Assembly (NCBI RefSeq): GCF_013393905.1
Contig: NZ_CP040272.1
Coordinates: forward strand, 5,080,001 to 5,144,000
Origin: Nostoc sp. C052
GTDB taxonomy: Bacteria > Cyanobacteriota > Cyanobacteriia > Cyanobacteriales > Nostocaceae
DNA: 64,000 bases
Direction: 5' to 3'
A program made the position numbers and the translations under genes. The notes under the pieces are model-generated. The model saw nothing but the letters and a program-made list of their open reading frames with translations, had not been told where the DNA came from and did no database searches. Shown piece by piece: positions 17,740 to 26,537 of the stretch. Position 1 is the first letter of the stretch; each line of letters opens with the position of its first letter.

Positions 17740-18591
17740 TTAACTTACTCTGGACAAAAAACTTTTGACATTTTCCACAAAGACTAGAGGATTTTCAAAG
17801 TGAATATTATGCCCAGTACTACTAATTATTTTTATCTGGGCTAATTTACATAGTTTAGCCATTTCTGTATTAATAGATATAAATTTTTTATCATATTCAC
17901 CAGTTAATAAAAGTATGGGAATTTTATTATTTTTTAGATTTTCCCATAAAGAAGGTTGGCATCCAGTACCCATAAAACATAGTGATTTAGCTAATTCCTG
18001 TGGATTATTCTGCAACCGACTTTCTATCATGCGATCGTATTTTGGATGATTTTTTATGTAACCAAAAATCGGCTGATCGTACCATTTTGATAGAAAAGCT
18101 GCAAGATCCCTTTTTTTAAGGCTTATTGTTAATTTTTTCGCTATTTGCTGATCAAGCTTAATGCGTTCTAATCGTTCTGCTTCTGTTGGTAAACCTGGGG
18201 AAGCTGACTCTAAGACAACTTTATGAAAACGTTCGGGAAAATGCAAGGCAAGGTACAAAGCTAATCTTCCACCCATTGAATAACCAACTAAAAAGCATTT
18301 GGCAATTTTTAACTCATCTAATAAGTTAATTAAAGCATGAGCGGTATTTGGCATTGTATAGTATTCCTCCTCGCCAAAAAGTTGGGTTTTACCATGTCCA
18401 GGGAGGTCAAGGGTTAAATAAGAAAATTCATTAGATAGTAATTTTATGGCTTCATCAAATTCATCTATGTTACCCATGAAGCCGTGCAGAAAAAGAATGA
18501 GTGGTTTGTCTGGGTTGCTAATTAAAGAATAGTAAAATTGATAATTTTCTCTGACCATAGCTAGCGAAAAACTATCGTTGTTGCATAGCAT
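17740..18591 (-). CDS. menH: 2-succinyl-6-hydroxy-2,4-cyclohexadiene-1-carboxylate synthase (MenH)
   Basis: A 283-residue alpha/beta hydrolase. The oxyanion region is FLHGFMGNIDEFDEAI, and LDLPGHGKT follows. The nucleophile elbow GYSMGGRLALYLAL has Ser105, with ESASPGLPTEAERLERIKLD after it. The acid and base are in LLTGEYDKKF and GHNIHFENP. GYSMGGR and ESASPGL with an E-R-x-x-R-x-x-D stretch are typical of MenH, which eliminates pyruvate in menaquinone/phylloquinone synthesis. Phylloquinone is the photosystem I cofactor. No other men gene is in the window. It converges with the transglycosylase gene. Confidence 0.85.
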   Translation of the reverse strand: MLCNNDSFSLAMVRENYQFYYSLISNPDKPLILFLHGFMGNIDEFDEAIKLLSNEFSYLTLDLPGHGKTQLFGEEEYYTMPNTAHALINLLDELKIAKCFLVGYSMGGRLALYLALHFPERFHKVVLESASPGLPTEAERLERIKLDQQIAKKLTISLKKRDLAAFLSKWYDQPIFGYIKNHPKYDRMIESRLQNNPQELAKSLCFMGTGCQPSLWENLKNNKIPILLLTGEYDKKFISINTEMAKLCKLAQIKIISSTGHNIHFENPLVFVENVKSFLSRVS

Positions 18592-18700
18592 ATTTTCTGA
18601 TGAAAGGGGTAAATATCACGATGCACTTATTCAATTTTGATGTATCGCTGTTAGTGCATCATGAATTTTGGGAATGTATTTCACATTAATTTTCTAGTTC

Positions 18701-19102
18701 TTAAGGTAAAAACCGATCTAAAGCAGCTTTTAACTGTTTAATTTCAACGTCAATATTGCCCTCTTGTGCGGCTCTACCAATACACTCTGTTAAATGTTCA
18801 TCCAAAACAATCCGCGCTACCCGATCCAATGCGCCGCGTACTGCGGCAATTTGCAGTAAAACATCAGGACAAGGGGTACTTTGCTGCACCATTGCCTTAA
18901 TACCACGAACATGTCCTTCTATGCGCGATAATCGATTGACAATTCGCCGTAAAGACTCTTCGCTATGGATGTGAGGATGAGCCGATTCTCCAGTTCCATG
19001 AGTATGATCTGTATGCTCGTCGTCTGTATCGTGATGGTGGGAATGTTCTACTTGCTGGGATGTTGGCAAGGATTCCTTACCTAATCGGTTTGATCCATTC
19101 AT
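18701..19102 (-). CDS. CsoR/FrmR-family metal sensor, InrS-like
   Basis: A 133-residue DUF156 repressor. A His-rich N-terminal arm (residues 20-46, with HSHHHDTDDEH and HTHGTGESAHPHIH) precedes the helical core LSRIEGHVRGIKAMVQQSTPC, QIAAVRGALDRVARIVLDEH and LTECIGRA. Cys78, His103 and Cys107 match the metal ligands of the family. The His-rich arm is characteristic of the cyanobacterial nickel sensor InrS, which represses the exporter nrsD until nickel binds. The next gene upstream is an MFS carrier, a possible target. The exact metal is inferred. Confidence 0.88.
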   Translation of the reverse strand: MNGSNRLGKESLPTSQQVEHSHHHDTDDEHTDHTHGTGESAHPHIHSEESLRRIVNRLSRIEGHVRGIKAMVQQSTPCPDVLLQIAAVRGALDRVARIVLDEHLTECIGRAAQEGNIDVEIKQLKAALDRFLP

Positions 19103-19263
19103 AGGTTATCAAAGGACTTGTAATACTAAGATCCTAGCCTAGTACTCGACCAATATTCCTGGATGGGGAGTGGAGAGATGAGGAGGAGTTGGAATTTTGT
19201 TCATCTCTGCTATCTGTTGCTTTGCTAGGATGCGTTGGAGCTTTGTAGTAATTTGTTTCTATG

Positions 19264-20460
19264 TTAAGCAAACGGGAGTCTAGTAGTTGAGCTAAATCTA
19301 ATTGCACTTAAACACGAAGTTGCAATTAAAAAAGCGATCGCACCCCCCCAAAATCCGATTATGGGAGTTATTTCGTCATATTGTTGCAGGAGTGATATCA
19401 AAGCAGTCGCCGCACCCATCCCGCCAAAGTATAACCCTGTGCCTAAACCTGCCCACGTAGGAGGAACTACTGTTAGAGCAAAAGGGATTTGACTGGTAAA
19501 CAAAAGACCAAAGGCTACTCCAAAGGCAACAACTAATCCAACTGCGAGTCTACTATTGCGAGTTAATAGGGTTAGTCCCATTAAAATGGCGATCGCACCT
19601 AAACTTATTTTCATCGCCTTCTTAACACCCAATCTCAAAATCAATCGCTCTAGGAAAAGTCCACTCAAGCCAGACACTAGTAACATACCAGAGGTAATAT
19701 ACTCTGTACCAATGCTCGGTAGTATATTGTGCAGTAAAACAGGAAAAGGTCTCAGTAGCAGGTTCACCTCTAAACCTGCGCCTAAACCAACACCAAAAAT
19801 TAGCACCGAACGTAAAAAAGTTGGTAATGGTTGAGAACTTTGTTTAATAGGGAGAGTGTATTGGGGTTTAGCTGACCACAAAAGCAATGCCCCAACTATC
19901 AAAACAACGGCTCCCAACATAAATGTTAGTGATGCCCCTAAATGCTGAATCAAGTTGCCTAATAAAGGCCCTACCGCTCCCACCAATCCAAAGATTAAGA
20001 CGAGGATGACATTGGCTTGAGGTAATTCGGCGCTAGGTGCAAACTGCATCAGCAAGGCAATGGCAGGGCCGCGAAATACAATCATAGCTATCACCCATAT
20101 AGTCATCAGCACAGGAATTAACCAACGCAAACTACTTGGCAACTCCCCTTCAAGTAACAGCGACACCACCACAAAGATCATTCCTGCCAAGGTGACTCCA
20201 GCAGCAATCATCGGTAGACGAGAGCCAACTCGCCGCATTACCCGATCAGAAACTATCCCGAAATAAGGTTCTACCACCGCTCCCAGCAGTCCTTGTAGGA
20301 TTCCTAAACTACTAGCAATACCCGTAAAGCCCTGTTTTTCTAAAATCCTGGGTTGATAGAAGCCATAAGCCATCCAACTAAAGATGATGGCTGCTAATAA
20401 CGCTGCCAAACCCCAGACTTGTCGCCATAAAATTGAAGATTGAGATATTCGCGATCGCAT
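19264..20460 (-). CDS. Major facilitator superfamily transporter
   Basis: A 398-residue polytopic membrane protein with about twelve hydrophobic segments. It starts with a short basic N-terminus, then LWGLAALLAAIIFSWMAYGF. An MFS loop-2/3-like signature appears as GIVSDRVMRRVGSRLPMI (GxxxDRxxRR), and VNLLLRPFPVL and GLGTGLYFGGMGAATALISL follow. The sequence is somewhat similar in style to pigment-associated BCD/PucC carriers, but I cannot assign a substrate. It lies upstream of, and in the same direction as, the InrS-like sensor gene. Confidence 0.8.
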   Translation of the reverse strand: MRSRISQSSILWRQVWGLAALLAAIIFSWMAYGFYQPRILEKQGFTGIASSLGILQGLLGAVVEPYFGIVSDRVMRRVGSRLPMIAAGVTLAGMIFVVVSLLLEGELPSSLRWLIPVLMTIWVIAMIVFRGPAIALLMQFAPSAELPQANVILVLIFGLVGAVGPLLGNLIQHLGASLTFMLGAVVLIVGALLLWSAKPQYTLPIKQSSQPLPTFLRSVLIFGVGLGAGLEVNLLLRPFPVLLHNILPSIGTEYITSGMLLVSGLSGLFLERLILRLGVKKAMKISLGAIAILMGLTLLTRNSRLAVGLVVAFGVAFGLLFTSQIPFALTVVPPTWAGLGTGLYFGGMGAATALISLLQQYDEITPIIGFWGGAIAFLIATSCLSAIRFSSTTRLPFA

Positions 20461-20685
20461 ACTAGTTCGTAATGAAGCTCGATAGTGAAGCGTCTGACTT
20501 GCTAACGTAATTTGTAATTCCCATCACGCAAGGGTTTTATTGATTTGAAATGCCTGGTTTACTTACCCTATTTGAAAGCATTCGTTAATTACTGAACAAG
20601 TAAAAGGTAAAAGGTAAAAGAAAGAAAATTAGTCATTTGCAAAGGACAAATAACAAATGACTAATGACACACGAAGCGAGTAAAT

Positions 20686-21348
20686 CTAGACTTTCAATAT
20701 CCAAGCGTCACGATTTTCTACACTGACAAAGGCGGCTGGAACAATTTCAATATTCACACCCAGCGTTCTGAAAGTGGCACGAATAGCCGCAGCATGGGCA
20801 GACTCAGTAGTGCCAATACTCGCTCCAACCGTAATTAATTTTGGAGTTTTGAGCTTGGCGGCTTCAAGAGTGTAGGCGATCGCAGCATCTATTTCCAAAG
20901 CCAGAGCTAACTTAGCAATATTGACATCATTATCTACGTTGCCCTCACCCTTGTTGATGTAGGATGAAACATCATAGCTAGATTCAGCTTTTACTGGGGT
21001 TCCACCCAGACTGGAGACAGCACCAGCTAGAACATCTCGATGTTTTTTATGATCTGCTTGGTTGCGGAGAGCTAAGGCTAGAACCGCCTTACCTACATCA
21101 GTATTCGTTAACTTACCTGCGGCAAAACTATAAGCCCAAATTGCCTGATGTTCATAATAAAGAGCATTATTGAGGATTTTTGCATCGTTTTGTTTAGCAG
21201 AGCCGGAGTTAGCCTCAGCTTTTTCGGCAAGCAGAGGTAAGCTCAATGCACCAGCTACACCAGCTATTGCTCCACTTACCACCACCTCACGGCGCGAGAA
21301 GATTGAGCGACGGGAGGATTTTCTATTTAAAGCGCTTTGAAAGTCCAT
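20686..21348 (-). CDS. Ferritin-like domain protein with Tat signal
   Basis: A 220-residue protein. The twin-arginine signal is FSRREVVVSGAIAGVAGALS (about residues 18-37), followed by LPLLAEKAEA as a likely cleavage region. The mature part is a ferritin-like four-helix bundle: ILNNALYYEHQAIWAYSFAAGK, VLALALRNQADHKKHRDVLA, ALALEIDAAIAYTLEAAKL and GTTESAHAAAIRATF. The E-H and E/H positions resemble carboxylate metal ligands. Export by Tat implies folding, and possibly metal loading, in the cytoplasm before periplasmic delivery. Function is unknown. It is monocistronic, with 570 bp of non-coding DNA upstream. Confidence 0.83.
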   Translation of the reverse strand: MDFQSALNRKSSRRSIFSRREVVVSGAIAGVAGALSLPLLAEKAEANSGSAKQNDAKILNNALYYEHQAIWAYSFAAGKLTNTDVGKAVLALALRNQADHKKHRDVLAGAVSSLGGTPVKAESSYDVSSYINKGEGNVDNDVNIAKLALALEIDAAIAYTLEAAKLKTPKLITVGASIGTTESAHAAAIRATFRTLGVNIEIVPAAFVSVENRDAWILKV

Positions 21349-21903
21349 AATTTAGTGTCTCCGGGATGATGTCATGTTGAATTCACAGATGATGATTAGA
21401 GAACAGCCAAAGTAAAACTGTCCCTACTCCAGAAGAAACATCTGAAGAGGTGATTTAGTGCCAAATTCTGTACAGCTTCGCAGAGAGCAAATAGGATTTC
21501 ACTATTGCTCTTGCAAACCCAGCCGTTCATCTAAAAGGTATATACGTCGAGCGTTCTGATTTGGATCTATAAAAGCAGGACTTAGATCAAAAAATTTTTT
21601 GATGGGGATATCTCTAACTTGAAAAAGGGAGTAGGATATATTATTTTTTATCGCCAATTCAAGGGTTGAAGACTCCAACCATTACACGTAGTATCAGTTG
21701 AGTCGGGGATTTAAACCCCAACTTCAACTGTCTTTGACTTTGAAGTAATAAGTAATGGGTATTACTCATTACTCATTACTCATTACTCATTAATTGTTGG
21801 TTGTGGGATTTTCCCGTGAATGACTGTCTTGAAAATAGGGACTGGGAACTATGGATTGAGGAAACAATTTTGGATTTCGGATTGATAATTTTGGATTGGA
21901 CTT
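21349..21903. other. Gene-free gap with short repeats
   Basis: There is no supported gene. It contains a GTCGGGG...CCCCAAC-type hairpin near 21698-21720, a tandem ACTCATT block at 21750-21792, and a run of ATTTTGGATT / AATCCAAAAT dispersed repeats from about 21860 that extends into the end of the anti-sigma gene. Confidence 0.5.
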
Positions 21904-21921
21904 CAATCTAAAATCCAAAAT

Positions 21922-22560
21922 CTAAAATCTAAAATTCCCCTGCCCCTCAGCCGAGGCAAAATCATGATATTCATCATCCATTGAAGTGCGGAAAAAGAAC
22001 ATACAGCCCCCGATTGTATGGGGACCATGAACCGATCCTGGCTGGGAGCGAATATAGTCCCCTGGACCATAGACTTCATCCCCAACCACCAAATCGCCAG
22101 TTAGCATATAGATTTCCTCGATCGCCGCATGACGATGCATAGGATAGTACATTCCAGGAGCAGCCCGAAAAAGTCCGACAATCTCCCGTTTGATGAGATC
22201 AGTATGGAAAATGGCGATTTCTACACCAGGAATAGGTTGAGGTTGCCATTGCACATCTTGCGATCGCACTGTTAGATATGGAAATAAAATATTGTCGAAG
22301 CCTGGAGTCTGACTGGGCAAAGACTCCAGCGGTTCCAGTTCCAGACGAGCAAATAATCGGTCTTTCAAATTCTCTGCCATTGGCACAACCGGCGCACTAT
22401 AGGGAATCGCTGTTGCGGCTGTCTCGTATTGGGCTAATTCGTCGGCTAGTTCTGGACATTCTGCCAACTGTTGCTCAACTGATAGCCTTTCTGGCTCACT
22501 CAGTAGATCCAGCACATAGAGCGGAGCTAATTCACAGAAACAGTGGTTTTCAAAACTCAT
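21922..22560 (-). CDS. ChrR-like cupin anti-sigma factor
   Basis: A 212-residue two-domain protein. The N-terminal helical part (ELAPLYVLDLLSEPERLSVE, QQLAECPELADELAQY) resembles an anti-sigma domain but has only one Cys where ChrR has a zinc HxxxCxxC. The C-terminal cupin has metal-ligand spacing in YPMHRHAAIEEIYMLTGDLV and a later His in GPHT. It follows the ECF sigma gene by 45 bp and should hold that factor inactive. ChrR proteins respond to singlet oxygen and organic peroxides. The last residues NFRF come from an intergenic repeat. Confidence 0.85.
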   Translation of the reverse strand: MSFENHCFCELAPLYVLDLLSEPERLSVEQQLAECPELADELAQYETAATAIPYSAPVVPMAENLKDRLFARLELEPLESLPSQTPGFDNILFPYLTVRSQDVQWQPQPIPGVEIAIFHTDLIKREIVGLFRAAPGMYYPMHRHAAIEEIYMLTGDLVVGDEVYGPGDYIRSQPGSVHGPHTIGGCMFFFRTSMDDEYHDFASAEGQGNFRF

Positions 22561-22605
22561 GAGCAGATTTAGCCTTCAATAAACCTTTTACTTTCAAAGC
22601 TATAC

Positions 22606-23175
22606 CTAGATTCCAGCGTCAAGGGCAGACTTTAACTTATTTAAGCCTAACCGAATTCTGGTTTTAACCGTGCCTAAAGACATCTCAGTTTGAGCCGCAA
22701 TCTGGCTATGGGTTAAACCTTGATAGTAAGCTAATTCAATTACTAGACGTTGTTCCGATGGTAGTAGTTTCAGTGCTGATAACACGCGATCGCGACGCTC
22801 ACAAATCAGTACCTCCTCAATCGGATCTACGCTCTGATGTTGGGTTTGGATCTCTGAGAGTTCAGTCGAAACTGGGGAAGAAGGTTGACTGCGCTGGAGC
22901 TTACGGAGGCGATCCAAAATCCGGCTGCGAGCCAGCAAAAACAGCCAAGTATCCGCTCTGCCCTTGACTGCATCATAGCGATCGGCAATTCGCCAGACTT
23001 GAGCAAAAACATCTAGGACAACTTCTTCGCTTTCTTCAACCGATCTCAGACTTTTAAACGCCACAGCATAAATTATCTTGGCATAGCGATCGTAGAGTTG
23101 GGAAAGAGCAGTCTGGTCATGTTTAGCGATTCTGGTTAGCAGTGATGCATCATCGGCTAAGAGTGAGGAATCCAT
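22606..23175 (-). CDS. ECF sigma factor (ChrR-linked group)
   Basis: A 189-residue RNA polymerase sigma factor. Region 2 is LYDRYAKIIYAVAFKSLRSV followed by EESEEVVLDVFAQVWRIADR and WLFLLARSRILDRLRK. Region 4 is LPSEQRLVIELAYYQGLTHS followed by QIAAQTEMSLGTVKTRIRLG. The pair with a downstream cupin anti-sigma factor is the RpoE-ChrR arrangement that controls singlet-oxygen responses in Rhodobacter. The divergent gene is a cytochrome P450, a candidate member of its regulon. Confidence 0.92.
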   Translation of the reverse strand: MDSSLLADDASLLTRIAKHDQTALSQLYDRYAKIIYAVAFKSLRSVEESEEVVLDVFAQVWRIADRYDAVKGRADTWLFLLARSRILDRLRKLQRSQPSSPVSTELSEIQTQHQSVDPIEEVLICERRDRVLSALKLLPSEQRLVIELAYYQGLTHSQIAAQTEMSLGTVKTRIRLGLNKLKSALDAGI

Positions 23176-23350
23176 TTACAGGTTCAGTTTTTGTCTAACT
23201 AGGAAGTATAGCGACCCTTTTGACGCTTTCCAAGTCTTGCTCAAGGGTTTGGTGGATGTTAATAACTAATTTTGGCACTCGATAGATCCAATTTATCGTA
23301 GTGGTCGTAATCCTTATTAAATAAGTTTCATATCTAGGAAACGCAATTAT

Positions 23351-24586
23351 ATGTCTGTTACCAAAACGCCAGAATACGATTTATTTTCACCAGAGGTCTT
23401 AATCAATCCTTATCCTCTGTACAACATTATGCGGGCAGCTGACCCTGTTTATTACTCAGAAGCTCTAGGTTACTGGATACTCACACGCTACAAAGATGTT
23501 GAAGCGGCTCTGCGCGATGAGCGATTAAGTGCCGATCGTCGTCCTTTATTCGTCAAGCAACTGGGAGATGTCGATGTGAATTCGATTCAGAACTTTATTC
23601 ATCTGACTTGCAATATGATGATTGAGAAAGACCCGCCAGATCATACGCGTCTACGTAAGCTAGCTAATCAGGGATTTACTACACGGGCACTGGAGAGTTG
23701 GCGTTCAATTATTCAAGCTACGAGCGATCGCCTTCTCGATCGAGTCCAAGACCGTGGTTATATGGACATTGTGACTGATTTATCTATACCGCTTCCGGCT
23801 CTGATCATTGCCGAGATATTTGGGGTTCCGAAGAGCGAGCAAGATGACCTAATTCGCTGGGCAATGGATATTGGCACATTTTGGGGGGCCCCTGGCGGTC
23901 AGAATATCGATGTATTAGCTCGTAAAGCAGACGTGGCCTCAGTTGAATTTACTGCGTTAATTCGACGCTTGATTGCACAACGGCGTCGGCAACCGGGGAC
24001 TGACATGATTAGTTTGCTGACTGTTGCTTATGAAGAACAAGGATTTGATCTAGAACAACTCCCATCCCTGTGCATCTTGATTTTGAATGCCGGTCATTTG
24101 ACCACAACTGATTTAATTCCCAATGGGGTGAATGCTTTGCTCCAGTACCCAGAACAATTACGCAAACTACAAGCCAATCCAGCGTTAATCAATTCTGCGG
24201 TGGAAGAAATGATTCGGTTTGATACTCCTGCTCCATTTGTATTTCGGATTGCCAAACAAGATTTGACCATTGGCGATCGAGATATTCCGATGGGAAGTGC
24301 GATCGCTTTAGGACTGGGAGCAGCCAATCACGACCCGGAGAAGTTTGACGCTTCAGATGTATTTGATATCACCCACTCACCCAACGAACATCTGGGATTT
24401 GGCCCAGGTGTGCATTTTTGTCTCGGTGTTGTTTTGGCTCGTATGGAGTTAGTGATTTGCTTTAATACCTTGCTGAGACGACTGCCCGATCTTCACTTCG
24501 ATACCGATAAACCTGCCATCCCAAGACACTCTAGTTTGGTGTTTAAAGGTTTTGATTCTTTGCCAGTGAAATTTTCCAGATGTTGA
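23351..24586 (+). CDS. Cytochrome P450
   Basis: A 411-residue soluble bacterial P450. The I-helix is ILILNAGHLTTTDLIPNG, with A-G-x-x-T for oxygen activation. The K-helix ExxR is in EEMIRFDTPAPF, followed by the HDPEKFD meander. The haem loop is GFGPGVHFCLGVVLARME with Cys357 as thiolate ligand. It begins 175 bp from the divergent ECF sigma gene. The substrate is unknown and no ferredoxin or reductase gene is adjacent. It ends just before a miniature element at 24590. Confidence 0.95.
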   Translation: MSVTKTPEYDLFSPEVLINPYPLYNIMRAADPVYYSEALGYWILTRYKDVEAALRDERLSADRRPLFVKQLGDVDVNSIQNFIHLTCNMMIEKDPPDHTRLRKLANQGFTTRALESWRSIIQATSDRLLDRVQDRGYMDIVTDLSIPLPALIIAEIFGVPKSEQDDLIRWAMDIGTFWGAPGGQNIDVLARKADVASVEFTALIRRLIAQRRRQPGTDMISLLTVAYEEQGFDLEQLPSLCILILNAGHLTTTDLIPNGVNALLQYPEQLRKLQANPALINSAVEEMIRFDTPAPFVFRIAKQDLTIGDRDIPMGSAIALGLGAANHDPEKFDASDVFDITHSPNEHLGFGPGVHFCLGVVLARMELVICFNTLLRRLPDLHFDTDKPAIPRHSSLVFKGFDSLPVKFSRC

Positions 24587-24589
24587 GTG

Positions 24590-24766
24590 AGGTACACCCC
24601 AATACTGCTCGGGTTTTGCATTTTCAACTCGGAATTTGATTTTGGGAAAAAGGTTAAAGGGTAAAGGTTAAAGGTTTTTTCTTTCCCCTTTCCCCCGCCC
24701 CTTATCCCCAGAGGGGGCCCCACCTTCCCCTTTTCCCCAAAACCCGACAAGTATTGAGGTACACCC
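24590..24766. mobile_element. Second copy of the 10-bp-duplication miniature element
   Basis: The element spans 24600-24756 (157 bp), in inverse orientation to 1267-1385, with the same imperfect terminal repeats. It is flanked by AGGTACACCC at 24590-24599 and 24757-24766. The interior repeats GGTTAAAGGGTAAAGG. An extra C-rich stretch (CCGCCCCTTATCCCC) absent from the first copy makes it longer. Confidence 0.85.
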
Positions 24767-25203
24767 GTAGGGAACATGCCCATTGGTGTCAACTTAACGC
24801 GAAACCGCTTGTCCGCCGGGAATTGAAATTCCCGTCTCATAGCTAAAGTCATCTGAAGATGACTAAATATCACCAAAAATATTGAGCCTACTTCAGTAGA
24901 CTTTAGCTACTAGCCCGGAAATTTATTTTTGAAGTAATGAGTAATCAGTAATGTGTATTACTTATTACTTATTAAGTAAGTAGACATAATTAAATATAAA
25001 ATAAACTCCTAGTTTGTAGTGAGCGATTTATCGCTCAGAGCAAGGATTATCAGGACTAAAGTCCTTACTACAAACTTTAAATTTATTTATGCCTAGATAC
25101 TTACTTGTTACTCATTACTCATTACTCATTTATTTCCGGGCGGGCATGGAAGCCAACAGTTAAGCTATTTCCAGCAAAAGTAGACACCAATGGTCATGTT
25201 CCC
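24767..25203. repeat. Nested inverted-repeat elements between P450 and lptC
   Basis: Several layers can be read. Outer inverted repeat: GTAGGGAACATG-CCATTGGTG at 24767 and inverted near 25203. TAGCTAAAGTC (24840) pairs with GACTTTAGCTA (24899). A GCCCGGAAATTTATTT element is split by a 199-bp insert (24929-25127) that duplicated ATTTATTT (24921-24928, 25128-25135). Within it are TAAGTAAGT ends at 24973 and ACTTACTT at 25099-25106, and within those AGTTTGTAGT (25011) and ACTACAAACT (25067-25076). ACTCATT-type tandem repeats flank the TAAGTAAGT unit. No coding capacity is evident. Confidence 0.75.
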
Positions 25204-25328
25204 TACACCTTGCGGTAAACCGTTGTACCCCATCTGAGTGAGAAACGCTCGCTATATACGCGACTGGAACATCAAATACCAGCCCCGCTCATCTCCCCTA
25301 CTCCCTATTCCCCGCTCCCCTAACTTCA

Positions 25329-26537
25329 CTACCGACGATTGGCTCTTTCTTGGGGAATAATCTCCGTGACTACCCTACCGCCAGAACTGCCGCCTTTGAC
25401 AACAATATTTTCTGTTTGCAGATTACCAACGGCTGTTTCACCAGCAAAATTTAACGGTGGGTCAACTTGTCGATAAGTTACATTTCCTTGAGCTTCAACT
25501 AACTTATTGTCTAAATACCAAGTTAATGTATTGGATTTCAAAGACTGGCGACGTTGACCAACGGCGTTGACGTTTCCTGTTAAATAAACGGTTTTTTGCG
25601 GTATTTTCATTTCACCTTGATTAGCTGTCACTGTGACATTTTCGGCACGCTGGAACATTCGCGTGGGCGAGTTGGTGGTGACGGTTTCTGTGTTCATGTT
25701 CCAAATCATAGAGTTACTAGCTATTTGCAGTGGTGGGTCTAGTAAATCTAGTTGAGCATTTTGTTTGACAGTGGCAATTTTGGTTTTTAAGTTTACTTCG
25801 GCAGAATTTCCCTTGCCGCGATCGCTAATTTTATTATTTTTGTAGCGGTCAATTTGAATGGGGCGATCGCCAATCAGTTTTTCTTCTTTAATATTCCAGA
25901 TTAAATGTTCGGTTCTAACCTGCATTTGGGGATCGGTGGAATTGGCTATTACCCCTCCAGAAAACTCCATACGCTGTTCGCGGGTTTTAACTCGCGCTTC
26001 CTGTGCTACTGCTTGTAGTTGTTTATGAGTACCATTAATCTGGTTGCGGACAATTAACAAATCTTCTTTGGGACGCCATTCTAATTCATTGCCTTGCAAT
26101 ACAATCCCATTATTAGGATCTGTGGCAAATATCTTCCCCTTAAGAAACAACTGCTTCCCATCTTGTTCAATATCTGCTACATCTGCCTTGATTTTGTAAA
26201 CTACTTTGCCATCTTGGTATAGTTCACCATAAGGACTTTCCGCCTGACCAATTTCTTTTTCTTTAGTATATTTTGCCCGTGTAGCCCTAACTTTCCAAAT
26301 CGGTCGTCCGACTTCATCTGCTTGTTCTAGGGTGACACCAAAGAAAGTTAAATTGCTATCTGAATTAGATGAAGCCTCAGTATTTTGTTGAGAAGCTGGG
26401 GGAGATTTGCCTCCACAAGCAACTAAACCAAATACCAAGAAAAAGGTCAAAGGTAAAACAAGAAAGGAGGGAGCGGAGGAGAAATTTTGATTTTTTCTCT
26501 CTTCCTTTCTCCCTCTTTGATGAAACTTATACGCCAT
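25329..26537 (-). CDS. lptC: LPS export periplasmic lipoprotein LptC
   Basis: A 402-residue protein. A lipoprotein signal ends LVFGLVACGG, with Cys41 as the lipidated residue. The body is a repeated beta pattern typical of LptC/OstA: FGVTLEQADEVGRPIWKVRA, KYTKEKEIGQAESPYGELY, RMEFSGGVIANSTDPQMQVR and KTVYLTGNVNAVG. LptC bridges the inner-membrane LptBFG transporter and LptA. It is about twice the length of E. coli LptC, in keeping with long cyanobacterial forms. Its ATG overlaps the stop of the upstream NYN-domain gene (TAATG), implying translational coupling. Confidence 0.87.
   Translation of the reverse strand: MAYKFHQRGRKEERKNQNFSSAPSFLVLPLTFFLVFGLVACGGKSPPASQQNTEASSNSDSNLTFFGVTLEQADEVGRPIWKVRATRAKYTKEKEIGQAESPYGELYQDGKVVYKIKADVADIEQDGKQLFLKGKIFATDPNNGIVLQGNELEWRPKEDLLIVRNQINGTHKQLQAVAQEARVKTREQRMEFSGGVIANSTDPQMQVRTEHLIWNIKEEKLIGDRPIQIDRYKNNKISDRGKGNSAEVNLKTKIATVKQNAQLDLLDPPLQIASNSMIWNMNTETVTTNSPTRMFQRAENVTVTANQGEMKIPQKTVYLTGNVNAVGQRRQSLKSNTLTWYLDNKLVEAQGNVTYRQVDPPLNFAGETAVGNLQTENIVVKGGSSGGRVVTEIIPQERANRR

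Noticed and set aside
19103..19263. Possible operator for the InrS-like sensor
   Set aside because: Short G-rich and inverted pieces occur, but none matches a G/C-tract operator well enough to report.
24493..24876. 127-residue minus-strand ORF
   Set aside because: It is antisense to the P450 end and reads through the miniature element; no conserved pattern.
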